Source: Oceanicola sp. D3
GTDB lineage: Bacteria > Pseudomonadota > Alphaproteobacteria > Rhodobacterales > Rhodobacteraceae
Length of the DNA: 64,000 nt
Direction of reading: 5' to 3'
NCBI RefSeq assembly: GCF_006351965.1
Contig: NZ_CP040932.1
Coordinates: 806,001-870,000, forward strand
Under the pieces are notes generated by a model, which worked only from the letters and a program-made list of their open reading frames with translations, was not told the origin of the DNA and did no database searches. The translations under genes and the position numbers were made by a program. Of this stretch, positions 50,527 to 60,371 are shown piece by piece (position 1 is the stretch's first letter; every line of letters begins with the position of its first letter).

Positions 50527-51053
50527 GCCGCCAGCCGGGCCGAGAGGTGGCCGATCAGCGCCCGGGCTTCGGGGGGCGGGGCCTTCTCTAAGCGGCGATA
50601 ATCGGTGCCGTCTGTATTGCGGGCAAGCAGGCCCATTCCGATGAGCGAGCGCCGCAGGATGGCGGCATCGTCGAAGCAATGCGCGAGGTTCAGCGCGCCG
50701 TTCACATCGCGTTCGTGCAGGGTTGTCCCGGCGGGGAGCCGCGCCCAAAGCGCCCAGAGGCAGAGCTCTTGCACGGCGCGGCGCGCGGGCCACTGGCGCA
50801 GGCGTGCGGCCTCGTCCCACTGCGCCATCGCGCGTTCAACCTGACGATGGTCGGCGGGGGGCTGGGGCGGCTCTTCAAGCCGGGCTCGGGCGGTGTTGGC
50901 GGCGTTCAGGTGCTGGTAGTTCCTGAAGCCCGCAGCGCGCGCCAGCATGTTGAGAAGGCTCTGGTGGCCGGGGGGCGCGTCGAGCTGGCGGGCAAGGGCA
51001 CGGGCAAAGGCCGAGATATCCGGCACGGAGAGCGGAACGGAGGGTTTGGGCAT
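50523..51053 (-). CDS. DUF2087-domain protein
   Basis: A 176-residue soluble protein. The C-terminal half fits DUF2087: LHERDVNGALNLAHCFDDAAILRRSLIGMGLLARNTDGTDYRRL (read as consecutive short motifs ERDVN, DDAAILRR, DGTDYRR). The N-terminal half, with LLNMLARAAGFRNYQHLNA, resembles a small helical DNA-binding or glyoxalase-associated module. Many DUF2087 proteins are putative transcription regulators. It heads a minus-strand run with the GFA gene. Confidence 0.75.
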   Translation of the reverse strand: MPKPSVPLSVPDISAFARALARQLDAPPGHQSLLNMLARAAGFRNYQHLNAANTARARLEEPPQPPADHRQVERAMAQWDEAARLRQWPARRAVQELCLWALWARLPAGTTLHERDVNGALNLAHCFDDAAILRRSLIGMGLLARNTDGTDYRRLEKAPPPEARALIGHLSARLAA

Positions 51054-51320
51054 GACATATCCTCGGGCGCGCCGGTCAGGCTGTCGTGGTCGCTGGCTTA
51101 CGACGCGGCGCTGGTGAGGCAGGGCACGCGGGATGTGAAGGGCTGCTTTCAGCTTGCCCGGAGGGGCACAGCGACGCCTGGGCAGCAGCCTGCCCTTCGA
51201 AAGAGGTAGCGCGGCTGCGCTTTGGAGGCAAGTCGGCGGGGTTTTGGCTTGGCTGTGAACCTTTCCTTAAGCCGCCGGATGGTAGGGGCGGGCAAGCCCA
51301 ATTCCTTTCTGGAGAGTTTG

Positions 51321-52481
51321 ATGAGACGCCTGCTTACCCTCGCCGCCCCGCTTGTTGCCCTGATGACATCTGCCCCCCTTGCCGCCAAGGATGGGGTGGA
51401 GCCCGATGCCGTTCACTTCGCCCAGGTGGCCGCGATGGAAGGACCGGCAGCGGCGCTGGGGCAGGGCATGCGCGATGGTATCGCGGCGGCCTTCGAAGAG
51501 GCCAATCGCGCAGGCGGCGTGCATGGCCGCAAGGTCACGCTGGACAGTCGTGATGATGGCTACGAGCCGGATCGTTCGGTGGCCCATGTGCTCGACGTGA
51601 TCGAAGGCGCGGCGCATATCGGCCTCATCGGCGCGGTCGGCACACCCACCGCGCTGGCGACCCAGCCCGAGGCGACCGCTGCGCAGGTGCCCTACATCGG
51701 GCCCTTCACCGGAGCGGGCTTTCTCCGGGCCCCGGAACTGACCAACGTGGTCAACGTGCGGGCCACCTATGCGGCAGAAACAGAAGCCTGGATCGCCTAT
51801 CTGGTGGATGAGCAGGGCATGAAGAACATTGCGATCCTTTATCAGGACGATGGCTTTGGCCGGGTTGGCCTGAAGGGGGTAACGGCGGCGCTGGAGAAGC
51901 GGGGCATGAGCCTTGCGGCAACAGGCACTTACACCCGGAACACCGTCGCGGTGAAAACCGCGCTGCTCGATATCCGCAAGGCCAAGCCCGATGCCGTGGT
52001 GATGGTGGGCGCCTACAAGCCGATTGCCGAGTTCATCAAGCTGTCGAAGAAGCTGAAGTTTGAGCCGACCTTCGTGAACATATCCTTCGTCGGCTCCGAG
52101 GCGCTGGCCCGCGAGTTGGGCGAGGCGGGCGAAGGCGTGATCATCAGCCAGGTGGTGCCCTTCCCGTGGGATGAGTCGCTGCCCATCGTTGCCGAGTATC
52201 AGGCCGCGATGGCTGCCGCGAACCCCGAGGCAGAGCCGGGCTTCGTGACGCTGGAAGGCTACCTGACAGGCCGGGTGGCGCTGCGTGCGCTGCAGGCCGC
52301 GGGCAAGGATGTGACCCGCGAGAGCTATCTTGCGGCGCTGGCCGGGCTTGGCAGTTTCGACCTCGGCGGCCTCGGCTTTGACTTCGGCGAGGGCGACAAT
52401 CAGGGCCTCGACACGGTTTTCCTCACCCGGATCACCGGTGATGGCGGGTTTGAAACCGTGGTCAGCGGCGGCGGCTCCTGA
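51321..52481 (+). CDS. Periplasmic solute-binding protein, branched-chain amino-acid (type I) class
   Basis: A 386-residue protein with signal peptide ([23 protein letters not shown]) and a Peripla_BP_6-type fold ([48 protein letters not shown]). No ABC permease or ATPase genes are nearby; the next gene, 106 bp on, is a chemoreceptor. It may therefore act as a ligand-binding co-sensor rather than a transport component. The start at 51321 has CTGGAGAG upstream. The 267-base gap before it shows only a small GGGCAG/CTGCCC hairpin. Confidence 0.85.
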   Translation: MRRLLTLAAPLVALMTSAPLAAKDGVEPDAVHFAQVAAMEGPAAALGQGMRDGIAAAFEEANRAGGVHGRKVTLDSRDDGYEPDRSVAHVLDVIEGAAHIGLIGAVGTPTALATQPEATAAQVPYIGPFTGAGFLRAPELTNVVNVRATYAAETEAWIAYLVDEQGMKNIAILYQDDGFGRVGLKGVTAALEKRGMSLAATGTYTRNTVAVKTALLDIRKAKPDAVVMVGAYKPIAEFIKLSKKLKFEPTFVNISFVGSEALARELGEAGEGVIISQVVPFPWDESLPIVAEYQAAMAAANPEAEPGFVTLEGYLTGRVALRALQAAGKDVTRESYLAALAGLGSFDLGGLGFDFGEGDNQGLDTVFLTRITGDGGFETVVSGGGS

Positions 52482-52587
52482 CCGCGCACCAGCCAGAACG
52501 ACGAGCTGCCCTGACGTCTTGCGCGTGAGGGCGGCTTTTGACCTCTCAACGACAGCGCATCGCCCACCCAAGCCAAGGAGACCCAGC

Positions 52588-55479
52588 GTGACACGCATCA
52601 AAGCCCTCACCGGCAGCATCGCCGCCAAATTCGCCGTTATCCTGCTGGCGTTGGGTGCCATGACCTCGGCGGCCCTGGTGATTGGCCTGCTCGTGTTCGG
52701 GGCGCTCTCCGACGCGTTGCGTGTTTTCATTGACGAGAACCTGCCCGGTATCGAAGCCAGCGTGGAGGTGACGGCCAGCACCGGGGCGGTTCAGGGCGCG
52801 ATGACCGATGTGCTCCTCGCCGAGGACCCGGAGGCGCTTGAGCAGGCGTCAGCCCGGCTGCAAGAGCATGTAGGTGCCTTGAAGGCCGCGGCGCAGCACC
52901 TCTCGGCAGACGCCGAAGCCGAGATTGACCGGCTGTTGGCCGACCTCGATATCGCCAATGCCGCAATGATCCGATCGCTGGAGCGCAGCATGCGCGAGCG
53001 GGCGAGGGTGCGAGAGATGGTTTCGGGCTTCGTGGCGCTGTCGGAAGACGCAAACGGCGAGCTGGTGGGTTTGGCCGATGACTCCTACTTCGAGCTGCAG
53101 ATCGGCGGGGAAGAGACCGTTGAAACCGTGACCTCGACCCTGAATGCACTGGTGAACGATGAGTTCAAGCGGATGACGGCCCTGATGAGGGTGCGCGCGG
53201 AGATCAACCTGTTGAGCGGCCTCACCCTCGTGCTGGCGGACGAGCCCGACATGTTTGTTGAAGTGATCCTTGGAGACCTCGCATCTGCCAGCCTGGCCGA
53301 GTTGGAGGCCGCTACCTTGAGCCTGCCGGACGATGCGGTGGCGAGCGACCACATGGCGCAGATCACCGCCGCCGGTCAGTTCTTTCGGGAGCGGCAGGAA
53401 CAGAAAGACTATCAACGGGCGGACTTGCGGCAAGAGGTCTTGGCTTTGCGGCAGGCGACCGCGGCGGCCCTTAGCAGCGCGATCGACGACGTGAGTTTTG
53501 AGCTGGCTGTTGAGGCGGAAGAGGCTGCAACCGGCAATGAGGCGGCGATCCGCACGCTGCTTGATGTTCAGGTGAATCGGATGCGCGATGCTGCGGAAAT
53601 TGACAGTTCGATCAAGGCGGTATTGGCAAAGGCCCTGCTCGGCGTTGCCGCGCAGGACGCCAATGCAGCCGCCGGGGCACAGAGCGCCGTTGATGGGGCG
53701 TTGCACCATCTCGATGACGTGCTTGCCGGCCGGGAGTTGCCGGAAGCGCTTGCGGCAATCCTCGATGACATCCATGCCATCGTGGCAACCGGCAACGGGG
53801 TGGTGCAAGCCCGCCGCCGGATGCTCGAAGCCCAGTCCGAGGCCTCCGCTCGCTCGAATGCCTCGGGAGAGGCGATCGCCCGCATCGTCGACACCGCACG
53901 CGGCAATGCTGCACAGGCGGTTTCGGCCGTGGTGACGGGCAGCGAAGGTATTTTGACGCGTGCTGACACTGCGCGCGGCCAGTTCAGCACCATCGCCCTT
54001 GCCAGCCTCATCCTGCTGCTGGCGGCCCCGGTGTTTACATGGTGGCTCATTTTGCGGCCAATGGCGCGCGTTACGCAGGCCACGGAGCGGCTTTCGCGTG
54101 GGGATCTCGGGCCGGTTGAAGGCTTTGACAAGACAGGCGGTGAAATCGGCCGCATGGCCATGGCGCTCAAGGTGTTTCGGGATGGCATGATCGAACGCCA
54201 GAGCATGCAGGCCGCCGAGGAGGCGCGGGCTGCCGAAGAGCGCCAGCGCCAGCGCGAAGAAGAGGCGCGAGAGCGGGCACGTGAAGAAGAAGCCCGCGCG
54301 GCGGAGCGCCAGCGCGAGGAAGAGGCCCGCGCCCGCGAAGCCGCCGAGGCCGAGGAACGAGAGAAGATTCGAGCCGCCGCCGAAGAAGAGCGCCAGGCCC
54401 GGGCCGCCGAGCAGCAGCAGGTGGTTGACCGGCTGGCGACCGCGCTCGACCAGCTTGCCGCAGGCGACCTGACGGTGACGATCGACACCGAGTTTGCCGG
54501 CACCTACGAGAGCCTGCGCCGCAACTTCAACGCGGCGGTGGAGACCCTCGCAGAGCTCATCACTGCGCTGACGGCGAGCGCCGGGATCGTTAACACCACC
54601 TCGCAGGATATCAGCGCCGCCGCCAAGGATCTTGCCCGCCGGACCGAAAACAGCGCCGCCACGCTGGAAGAGACCAGCGCTGCCGTTGCTCAGTTGAGCG
54701 AAAGCGCCGGCTCCACCGCCGACCGCGCCCGCGAGGCCGACAGGATCATGCAGATCACCCGGGACAACACCAAGACCAGCCAGACCACGGTGCACGGCGC
54801 GGTGGAAACCATGACCGAAGTGGAAGCCTCCTCTGCGGCGATCTCCAAGATTGTCGATCTGATCGACGACATCGCCTTTCAGACCAACCTGCTCGCCTTG
54901 AATGCGGGCGTTGAGGCCGCACGCGCGGGGGAACAGGGCCGGGGGTTTGCCGTGGTCGCCATGGAGGTGCGCTCGCTCGCCCACCGCTCGTCGGATGCCG
55001 CGAAGGAAATCAACGATCTCATCAATGCCACGCGGGATCGGATCACCCGCGGGGTCGCCCAGGTTGGCGAAGCGGGTGACGCGCTCAACGGGATCCTTGA
55101 TCTGGTGAGCGATGTTTCGGAGCAGATCACGGCCATTGCAGGGGCTGCCAACGAACAGTCGTCCGGGGTGCGCGAAATCAGCCTCGCTGTTGCCCAACTG
55201 GATCAGGCCACGCAGGATAACGCGGCCATGTTCGAAGAATCCGCCGCCTCCAGCCAACTGCTGACCGAGGAAGCCCGCACCCTCTTTGATCTTTCCGCAC
55301 GCTTTCGCACGAGCGACGCCGCCGCGCCGCAAGGCGCGGCCACCGAAAGCCACCCCGAAGGGGCCACCGGGCGAAGCCCGTCTTCTGCGCCGGAGGCGCC
55401 ACCAGCAGCCGTGGCATTTGAAGAGATCCACGAAAGCGAGGCCAGCCGAATCCCTGTTCCCTTCGCGCGCAGCGCGTAA
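52588..55479 (+). CDS. Large methyl-accepting chemotaxis protein
   Basis: A 963-residue chemoreceptor starting at GTG 52588 behind AAGGAG. Order: TM1 (about 12-40), a long helical periplasmic region (about 41-465), TM2 (about 467-490), HAMP (about 490-540), an extremely charged Glu/Arg/Ala helix (about 543-611), a second HAMP-like segment with [10 protein letters not shown], and the signalling hairpin with tip [21 protein letters not shown]. The sensor is far longer than classic four-helix types. No C-terminal CheR-tethering pentapeptide is seen. The solute-binding protein upstream may supply the ligand. Confidence 0.92.
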   Translation: MTRIKALTGSIAAKFAVILLALGAMTSAALVIGLLVFGALSDALRVFIDENLPGIEASVEVTASTGAVQGAMTDVLLAEDPEALEQASARLQEHVGALKAAAQHLSADAEAEIDRLLADLDIANAAMIRSLERSMRERARVREMVSGFVALSEDANGELVGLADDSYFELQIGGEETVETVTSTLNALVNDEFKRMTALMRVRAEINLLSGLTLVLADEPDMFVEVILGDLASASLAELEAATLSLPDDAVASDHMAQITAAGQFFRERQEQKDYQRADLRQEVLALRQATAAALSSAIDDVSFELAVEAEEAATGNEAAIRTLLDVQVNRMRDAAEIDSSIKAVLAKALLGVAAQDANAAAGAQSAVDGALHHLDDVLAGRELPEALAAILDDIHAIVATGNGVVQARRRMLEAQSEASARSNASGEAIARIVDTARGNAAQAVSAVVTGSEGILTRADTARGQFSTIALASLILLLAAPVFTWWLILRPMARVTQATERLSRGDLGPVEGFDKTGGEIGRMAMALKVFRDGMIERQSMQAAEEARAAEERQRQREEEARERAREEEARAAERQREEEARAREAAEAEEREKIRAAAEEERQARAAEQQQVVDRLATALDQLAAGDLTVTIDTEFAGTYESLRRNFNAAVETLAELITALTASAGIVNTTSQDISAAAKDLARRTENSAATLEETSAAVAQLSESAGSTADRAREADRIMQITRDNTKTSQTTVHGAVETMTEVEASSAAISKIVDLIDDIAFQTNLLALNAGVEAARAGEQGRGFAVVAMEVRSLAHRSSDAAKEINDLINATRDRITRGVAQVGEAGDALNGILDLVSDVSEQITAIAGAANEQSSGVREISLAVAQLDQATQDNAAMFEESAASSQLLTEEARTLFDLSARFRTSDAAAPQGAATESHPEGATGRSPSSAPEAPPAAVAFEEIHESEASRIPVPFARSA

Positions 55480-55490
55480 GCCTGCCCCCA

Positions 55491-55580
55491 GCCGCGCCGG
55501 CCACATTGGGCCCGCGGCCACCCGCGCCGGCCACATAAGGCCTGCGCTCAGCCGCGTCGGCCACATTGGGCCTGCGCCAT
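55491..55580. repeat. Three tandem copies of a 30-bp unit after the chemoreceptor gene
   Basis: Units at 55491, 55521 and 55551 share GCGYCGGCCACATTGGGCC-type sequence with a period of exactly 30 bp. The array begins 12 bases after the chemoreceptor stop and ends just before the Pho-box-like repeats. Each unit contains GGCC half-palindromes able to pair with neighbours. Although 30 is divisible by three, no ribosome-binding site or coding context supports translation. Confidence 0.85.
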
Positions 55581-55587
55581 GAACCGC

Positions 55588-55616
55588 GCGTCATAAAACC
55601 TTAACAACACCGTCAC
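55588..55616 (+). promoter_or_regulatory. Pho-box-like triple repeat upstream of phnC
   Basis: Three 7-mers at exact 11-bp spacing, GCGTCAT (55588), CCTTAAC (55599) and CCGTCAC (55610), separated by AAAA and AACA, resemble PhoB boxes (CTGTCAT repeats). The middle unit is the weakest. The array ends 52 bases before phnC. PhoB control of phosphonate uptake under phosphate starvation is usual. Confidence 0.6.
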
Positions 55617-55668
55617 ACAGGCTTCGTCGCCAGCCTGCTACCTGCCCCCGACTGTTTCGGGGGACTGC

Positions 55669-56517
55669 ATGCTCGTCATCGACAAGCTGACACGGCGCTT
55701 TGGCGCCAATACGGCCGTGAATGCTGCCAGCTTCAGCGTCGATAAGCCGATGATGATCGGGATCATCGGCCGCTCCGGCGCGGGCAAATCGACGCTTTTG
55801 CGCATGCTCAACCGGCTGACGGACGCATCGGACGGGTCGGTTGCCTTTGAGGGGCGCGATGTGACCAGCCTGAGGGGCGCGGCCCGCCGGGCCTGGCAGG
55901 CCGATTGCGCGATGATCTTTCAGCAGTTCAACCTCGTGCCGCGGATGGATGTGGTGTCCAACGTGCTGCATGGCACGCTTGGCCGCCGCTCCACGTTCTC
56001 GACCCTGTTCAACCTCTATCCGCAGGCCGATATTCACCGCGCTATCGACATTCTCGACCGGCTCGGCATTGCCGAACAGGCCCCCAAGCGGGCCGAAGCC
56101 CTGAGCGGCGGACAACAGCAGCGCGTCGCCATCGCGCGGGCGCTGATGCAAGACCCGAAGATCATCCTTGCCGACGAGCCGATTGCCTCGCTCGACCCGA
56201 TGAATGCCCAAGTCGTGATGCAATCGCTGCGCCGGATCCATGAGGAAGACGGCCGGACCGTCATTGCCAACCTGCACACGCTCGACACCGCGCGGCGCTA
56301 CTGCGACCGGGTGATTGGCATGCGCGATGGCCGCATCGTGTTTGACGGGCTGCCCGAGCAGCTCACCACCGACATGGCCCGCGAGATCTATGGCGCTGAC
56401 GCCAACTTCAGCGAGGCGGCGACCTCGACCGAAATCGAAAGCCTCGACGCGGCCACGCCCGACAGAGCCACCCACCCGCGCGCTGACGAGATGGAAAGCC
56501 CTCCGATCAGCGCCTGA
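55669..56517 (+). CDS. phnC: Phosphonate ABC transporter ATP-binding protein PhnC
   Basis: A 282-residue ATPase with Walker [10 protein letters not shown]-loop FQQFNLV, signature LSGGQQQR and Walker B IILADEP. PhnC-type features include [21 protein letters not shown]. It has a C-terminal tail rich in Ser, Asp and Glu of about 30 residues. It is the first gene of phnCDE1E2. Confidence 0.95.
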   Translation: MLVIDKLTRRFGANTAVNAASFSVDKPMMIGIIGRSGAGKSTLLRMLNRLTDASDGSVAFEGRDVTSLRGAARRAWQADCAMIFQQFNLVPRMDVVSNVLHGTLGRRSTFSTLFNLYPQADIHRAIDILDRLGIAEQAPKRAEALSGGQQQRVAIARALMQDPKIILADEPIASLDPMNAQVVMQSLRRIHEEDGRTVIANLHTLDTARRYCDRVIGMRDGRIVFDGLPEQLTTDMAREIYGADANFSEAATSTEIESLDAATPDRATHPRADEMESPPISA

Positions 56518-56576
56518 GTTTCCAAACCGCCCCGCAAAAACAAGGGGCACGACCAAACCGGAAAAGAGAGAGACAG

Positions 56577-57482
56577 ATGAAACACCTCATTGCTGCCGCC
56601 CTTGCCACCACGGCCCTCGCTGGCGCTGCCACCGCGCAGGACATCACCGAGTTCAACATCGGTATCCTTGGCGGCGAAAACGCCCAGGACCGGATGAACA
56701 ACCACGAGTGCCTGAAGAACTACACCGAAGAAGCGCTGGGCGTGCCCGTCAAGCTCTTTGCCCCGGCAGACTACAACGGCGTGATGCAGGGCCTGCTGGG
56801 CGGCACGCTCGACATGGCCTGGCTCGGCGCTTCGGCCTATGCCGGCGTGCACCTGCAAGACCCGGAAGCCGTGACCCCGGTGCTGGTGAAGATCAACCTC
56901 GACGGCTCCTATGGCTACCATTCCATCGGTTTTGCCCGCAAAGACAGCGGCGTGACCTCGCTGGAAGACATGCAGGGCAAGGTCTTTGGCTTTGGTGACC
57001 CCAACTCCACCTCCGGCTACTTGATCCCCTCGGTCGAGATCCCGACTGCTGGTGAAGGCATCACCATGGAATCGGGCGAATACTTCGGTGAAGTCAAATT
57101 CACCGGCGGCCACGAGCAGACCATCGTTGCCGTTAACAACGGTGACATTGACGCCGGTGTGACCTGGGCCGACGGCCAGGGCGAATGGGAAGACGGCTTC
57201 AACTCCGGCGCGCTGCGCAAGGCGGTGGATGCCGGCCTCGTCGACATGAACGATCTGGTTGAAATCTGGCGCTCCAAGCCGATCCCCGAAGGCCCGATCG
57301 TGCTGCGCACCGCGCTGCCCGAAGAGGTGAAGACCAAGATGACCGCGCTGATCGACGGCATGTATGAGGCCGACAAGGAGTGCACCTACAACATCTCCGC
57401 CGGTGAGAGCCTTGGCTTCGACCCGATCGACCACTCCGCCTACGAAAGCATCGTCGCCGCACGTCAGGCGAAGAGCAACTAA
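56577..57482 (+). CDS. phnD: Phosphonate-binding periplasmic protein PhnD
   Basis: A 301-residue periplasmic protein with a signal peptide ending near TAQD. It has the PhnD pattern GVPVKLFAPADYNGVMQGLLGG, LDMAWLGASAYA, FGDPNSTSGYLIPS and FTGGHEQTIVAVNNGDIDAG, in which serine/threonine side chains bind the phosphonate. A strong terminator follows at 57500, which should make its mRNA more abundant than the permease genes. Confidence 0.95.
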   Translation: MKHLIAAALATTALAGAATAQDITEFNIGILGGENAQDRMNNHECLKNYTEEALGVPVKLFAPADYNGVMQGLLGGTLDMAWLGASAYAGVHLQDPEAVTPVLVKINLDGSYGYHSIGFARKDSGVTSLEDMQGKVFGFGDPNSTSGYLIPSVEIPTAGEGITMESGEYFGEVKFTGGHEQTIVAVNNGDIDAGVTWADGQGEWEDGFNSGALRKAVDAGLVDMNDLVEIWRSKPIPEGPIVLRTALPEEVKTKMTALIDGMYEADKECTYNISAGESLGFDPIDHSAYESIVAARQAKSN

Positions 57483-57499
57483 GCGGCCCCGCCGCAGAA

Positions 57500-57533
57500 G
57501 GCCCCGCCCGACCACCGGGCGGGGCCACCTCTT
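57500..57533 (+). terminator. Terminator-like hairpin between phnD and phnE1
   Basis: A perfect 11-bp GC stem (57500-57510 with 57516-57526) has an ACCAC loop and is followed by a CTTTTT stretch. Such hairpins after binding-protein genes let the binding protein be made in excess over the permease. Confidence 0.7.
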
Positions 57534-57548
57534 TTTCAAGGCAGCCCC

Positions 57549-58421
57549 ATGGCAGATATCTCCCAGCATGGCCCTCAGGGGCTGGAGACCACCCGCGCGC
57601 ATTATCTCGCGCTTGTGCAGAAGCGCCGCCTCTATGGCGGGATCACGCTGGCGGTGTTTGCGCTGCTCATGGTGTCTGGCTTCATGCTTGCCGATGAGCG
57701 CAATGCGGGCGGGTTCTGGAACGGGCTGCCGCATATCTTCGACTTCCCGGCAGACGTGGTGGCCGACACGATCCCGCGGCTGCACCTGCTGCCCGAGCAT
57801 CTGCTGACCTATCTGCCCGCGCTGGTGGAAACCATCAACATCGCCGCCGTCTCGACCCTGTTGGGCGCGGTGGGTGCGATGGTGTTTTCGCTCCTTGCCA
57901 CCCGTGGCCTTGCCCGCTGGCCCCGCGCCATTCCGCTGTTTCGCCGCGCGATGGACGTCATGCGCGCCGTGCCCGAGATCGTGATTGCGCTGATGCTGAT
58001 CTTCGTGCTCGGCGGCGGGCCGGTCCCTGCGATGATCGCCATTGCGTTTCACACCGCCGGGGCGCTGGGCAAATTGTTCAGCGAAGTGGCGGAGAATGCC
58101 GACCTGAAGCCGGTGGAGGGGCTGTCTTCGGTGGGGGCGACGTGGACCCAGCGGATGTGGCTGGGGGTGATCCCGCAGGTGGCGCCGAACTGGCTGAGCT
58201 ATGCGCTGCTGCGCTTTGAGATCAACATTCGCGCCTCGGCCATCCTTGGCTTTGTGGGCGCGGGCGGCATTGGCTACGAGTTGAAGAACGCGATGAGCTG
58301 GGGGCAGGGCAAGTTTGACGAGGCGGCGGCGATCTTCATCCTGCTGTTCCTGACGATTGTGTTTTTTGACCAGCTGTCCAGCTATGCCCGACACAAGCTG
58401 TCTGGCCCGGGAGCGCATTGA
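57549..58421 (+). CDS. phnE: Phosphonate ABC transporter permease PhnE1
   Basis: A 290-residue permease with about six hydrophobic segments. The coupling motif is in EGLSSVGATWTQRMWLGVIPQVAP, and FVGAGGIGYEL is the PhnE-type C-terminal motif. Its stop and the start of the second permease overlap as TGATG. Confidence 0.94.
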   Translation: MADISQHGPQGLETTRAHYLALVQKRRLYGGITLAVFALLMVSGFMLADERNAGGFWNGLPHIFDFPADVVADTIPRLHLLPEHLLTYLPALVETINIAAVSTLLGAVGAMVFSLLATRGLARWPRAIPLFRRAMDVMRAVPEIVIALMLIFVLGGGPVPAMIAIAFHTAGALGKLFSEVAENADLKPVEGLSSVGATWTQRMWLGVIPQVAPNWLSYALLRFEINIRASAILGFVGAGGIGYELKNAMSWGQGKFDEAAAIFILLFLTIVFFDQLSSYARHKLSGPGAH

Positions 58422-59725
58422 TGGACCTCGCCGCACGCTACGCCGAGGCCGAGGCCTCCGTGAACCGCAAGACGCTGCTGGCCTTCGCCGTTCCGGGGCT
58501 GATCTTGCTGTACTTCGTGTACATCTTCTTTGCCTTCGACGTGCCCGGCCTGATCGACCGCGCTCGCCCGGAAAACGCGCAGATCCTGTTGCGGGATACG
58601 TGGAGCTACAAGACCCATGTGACGCGCGACAACCGCAATGGCGAGATGAGCTATGCGGTGGAGGGCGAGCGCAAGGGGGCCTACCCCGAGGGCGAGCGGC
58701 CCGAGTGGGTGAGCAGCGCGGGCGAGGTGACGGTGGTGGACCTTGGCCGGGGCCGGGTGGCCAGCTTCCTGCCCGGCAATGCGGTTGAGCTGGTGATCCC
58801 GGGCGAGCGCACCATTGAGGCGCGGCTTGATGGGCGGCGGGTGGTGACGAACCTGTCGGAGCCTTTGCCCGACTATGTGTCGGTTTCTAACTCGCGGCTT
58901 CAGGTGACGTTGCCCGGCGCGCGGCTGACCTTTACCCGGTCTCGCACCGAAACCTTCCGTTACTTTGGCGGGTGGGAGCTGTTCTTCTTCACGCTCGACA
59001 GCCCCTATCACGGGCACGGGCTGGGCAGCATTTTGTTTGGTGAGCAGATCGACCCTGCGCGGGGCAACCTTGCGGGCGCGTGGCATGACTTTTGGCAGAA
59101 CCCGATGTGGATGCATGCGGCGGTGGCTTGGGCGATGTTTGAGACGGTGCTGATGGCCTTTCTCGGCACCTTCGGCGCAGCGCTGATCTCTCTGCCGATT
59201 GCCTTCCTCGCGGCGAAAAACTTTGCCCCGCTGGCCGCCGTGCGCTTTGCCTTTCGCCGGGTGTTTGACTTTTTGCGCGGGGTGGACGGGCTGATTTGGA
59301 CGATTGTGCTCTCCCGCGCCTTTGGGCCAGGGCCGTTGACCGGAAGCCTTGCCATTTTGCTCACCGACACCGGGAGTTTTGGCAAGATGTTCTCGGAAGC
59401 GCTGGAGAACGTGGACAAGAAGCAGATTGAGGGCGTGGCCAGCACCGGGGCGGCGCGGCTGCATCGGTATCGCTTTGGCGTGATCCCGCAGGTGGCGCCG
59501 GTGCTGCTGAGCCAAGTGCTCTATTACCTTGAATCCAACACCCGCAGCGCCACGATCATCGGGGCGATTACCGGGGGCGGGATCGGGCTGTTGCTGACGC
59601 AGGCGATGATCACCCAGAAGGACTGGGAAGAGGTGACCTATTACATCGTCCTCGTGGTGCTGATGGTGATGGCGATGGACAGCCTCTCGGGCTGGCTCAG
59701 GCGGCGGCTGATCCGGGGTGATTGA
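58421..59725 (+). CDS. phnE: Phosphonate ABC transporter permease PhnE2 (long form)
   Basis: A 434-residue permease with an N-terminal membrane segment, a periplasmic insertion (about residues 45-215) absent from the first permease, and a permease core (DGLIWTIVLSRAF, EGVASTGAARLHRYRFGVIPQVAP, GAITGGGIG). Such long PhnE proteins are common in alphaproteobacteria. The start is ATG 58421, overlapping the phnE1 stop. Confidence 0.93.
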   Translation: MDLAARYAEAEASVNRKTLLAFAVPGLILLYFVYIFFAFDVPGLIDRARPENAQILLRDTWSYKTHVTRDNRNGEMSYAVEGERKGAYPEGERPEWVSSAGEVTVVDLGRGRVASFLPGNAVELVIPGERTIEARLDGRRVVTNLSEPLPDYVSVSNSRLQVTLPGARLTFTRSRTETFRYFGGWELFFFTLDSPYHGHGLGSILFGEQIDPARGNLAGAWHDFWQNPMWMHAAVAWAMFETVLMAFLGTFGAALISLPIAFLAAKNFAPLAAVRFAFRRVFDFLRGVDGLIWTIVLSRAFGPGPLTGSLAILLTDTGSFGKMFSEALENVDKKQIEGVASTGAARLHRYRFGVIPQVAPVLLSQVLYYLESNTRSATIIGAITGGGIGLLLTQAMITQKDWEEVTYYIVLVVLMVMAMDSLSGWLRRRLIRGD

Positions 59726-59756
59726 CGGCGTGGCGGCGCCGCGCGAGGGTTTTGCC

Positions 59757-60368
59757 ATGAGGCTGAATGAGTTTGAGCCGGTGATCGAGCCGGAGTGCGA
59801 CATCGAGGGCTCCACCTTTGGGCGCTATTGCGAGGTGAAGCGCGGCAGCCGGGTGGCGTGGTCGGAGTTTGGCGATTATTCCTACTGCGACCGGTACTGT
59901 GACATTGCCAATGCGAGCGTGGGCAAGTTTGCCAATATTGCCAGCTTCGTGCGGGTGGGGGCGACGGATCATCCGCTGGACCGGGCCGCGTTGCACCACT
60001 TCATGTATCGCTCCGATGACCTTTGGGAGGATGCCGAGCGCGATGCTGGGTGGTTTTCGGCCCGCCGCGCACGCCGGGCCACCATTGGGCATGACACGTG
60101 GATCGGCCATGGCGCGATGATCAAGCCCGAGGTGACGGTGGGCCACGGCGCGGTGGTGGCGGCAGGCGCGATTGTGACGAAGGATGTGGCCCCTTACGAG
60201 ATCGTCGCGGGCAACCCGGCGCGGCTGCTGCGCCGCCGCCAGCCCGAGGACGTGGCCGAGCGGCTGATTGCGCTGGCGTGGTGGGATTGGTCGCATGAGG
60301 CGATCCGGGCGGCGCTGGACGATTTTCGTGGGCTGAAGGCCGAGGCGTTCTTGGAGAAATACGCGTAG
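59757..60368 (+). CDS. Hexapeptide-repeat acyltransferase of phosphonate clusters
   Basis: A 203-residue left-handed beta-helix protein with hexapeptide repeats (GRYCEVKRGSRV, GKFANIASFVRVG, GHDTWIGHGAMI, GHGAVVAAGAIV) and AGNPARLLR. This type of chloramphenicol-acetyltransferase-like protein is recurrent in phn clusters, where an acetyl or similar transfer to an aminoalkylphosphonate is suspected. The start at 59757 has GAGGG upstream. It is convergent with phnF. Confidence 0.87.
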   Translation: MRLNEFEPVIEPECDIEGSTFGRYCEVKRGSRVAWSEFGDYSYCDRYCDIANASVGKFANIASFVRVGATDHPLDRAALHHFMYRSDDLWEDAERDAGWFSARRARRATIGHDTWIGHGAMIKPEVTVGHGAVVAAGAIVTKDVAPYEIVAGNPARLLRRRQPEDVAERLIALAWWDWSHEAIRAALDDFRGLKAEAFLEKYA

Positions 60369-60371
60369 GCT

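Noticed and set aside
52849-55566. A 905-codon minus-strand frame opposite the chemoreceptor gene, beginning in the 30-bp repeats
   Set aside because: It is antisense to a clear chemoreceptor with all expected motifs; the apparent 10-residue repeats at its start come from the 30-bp tandem array.
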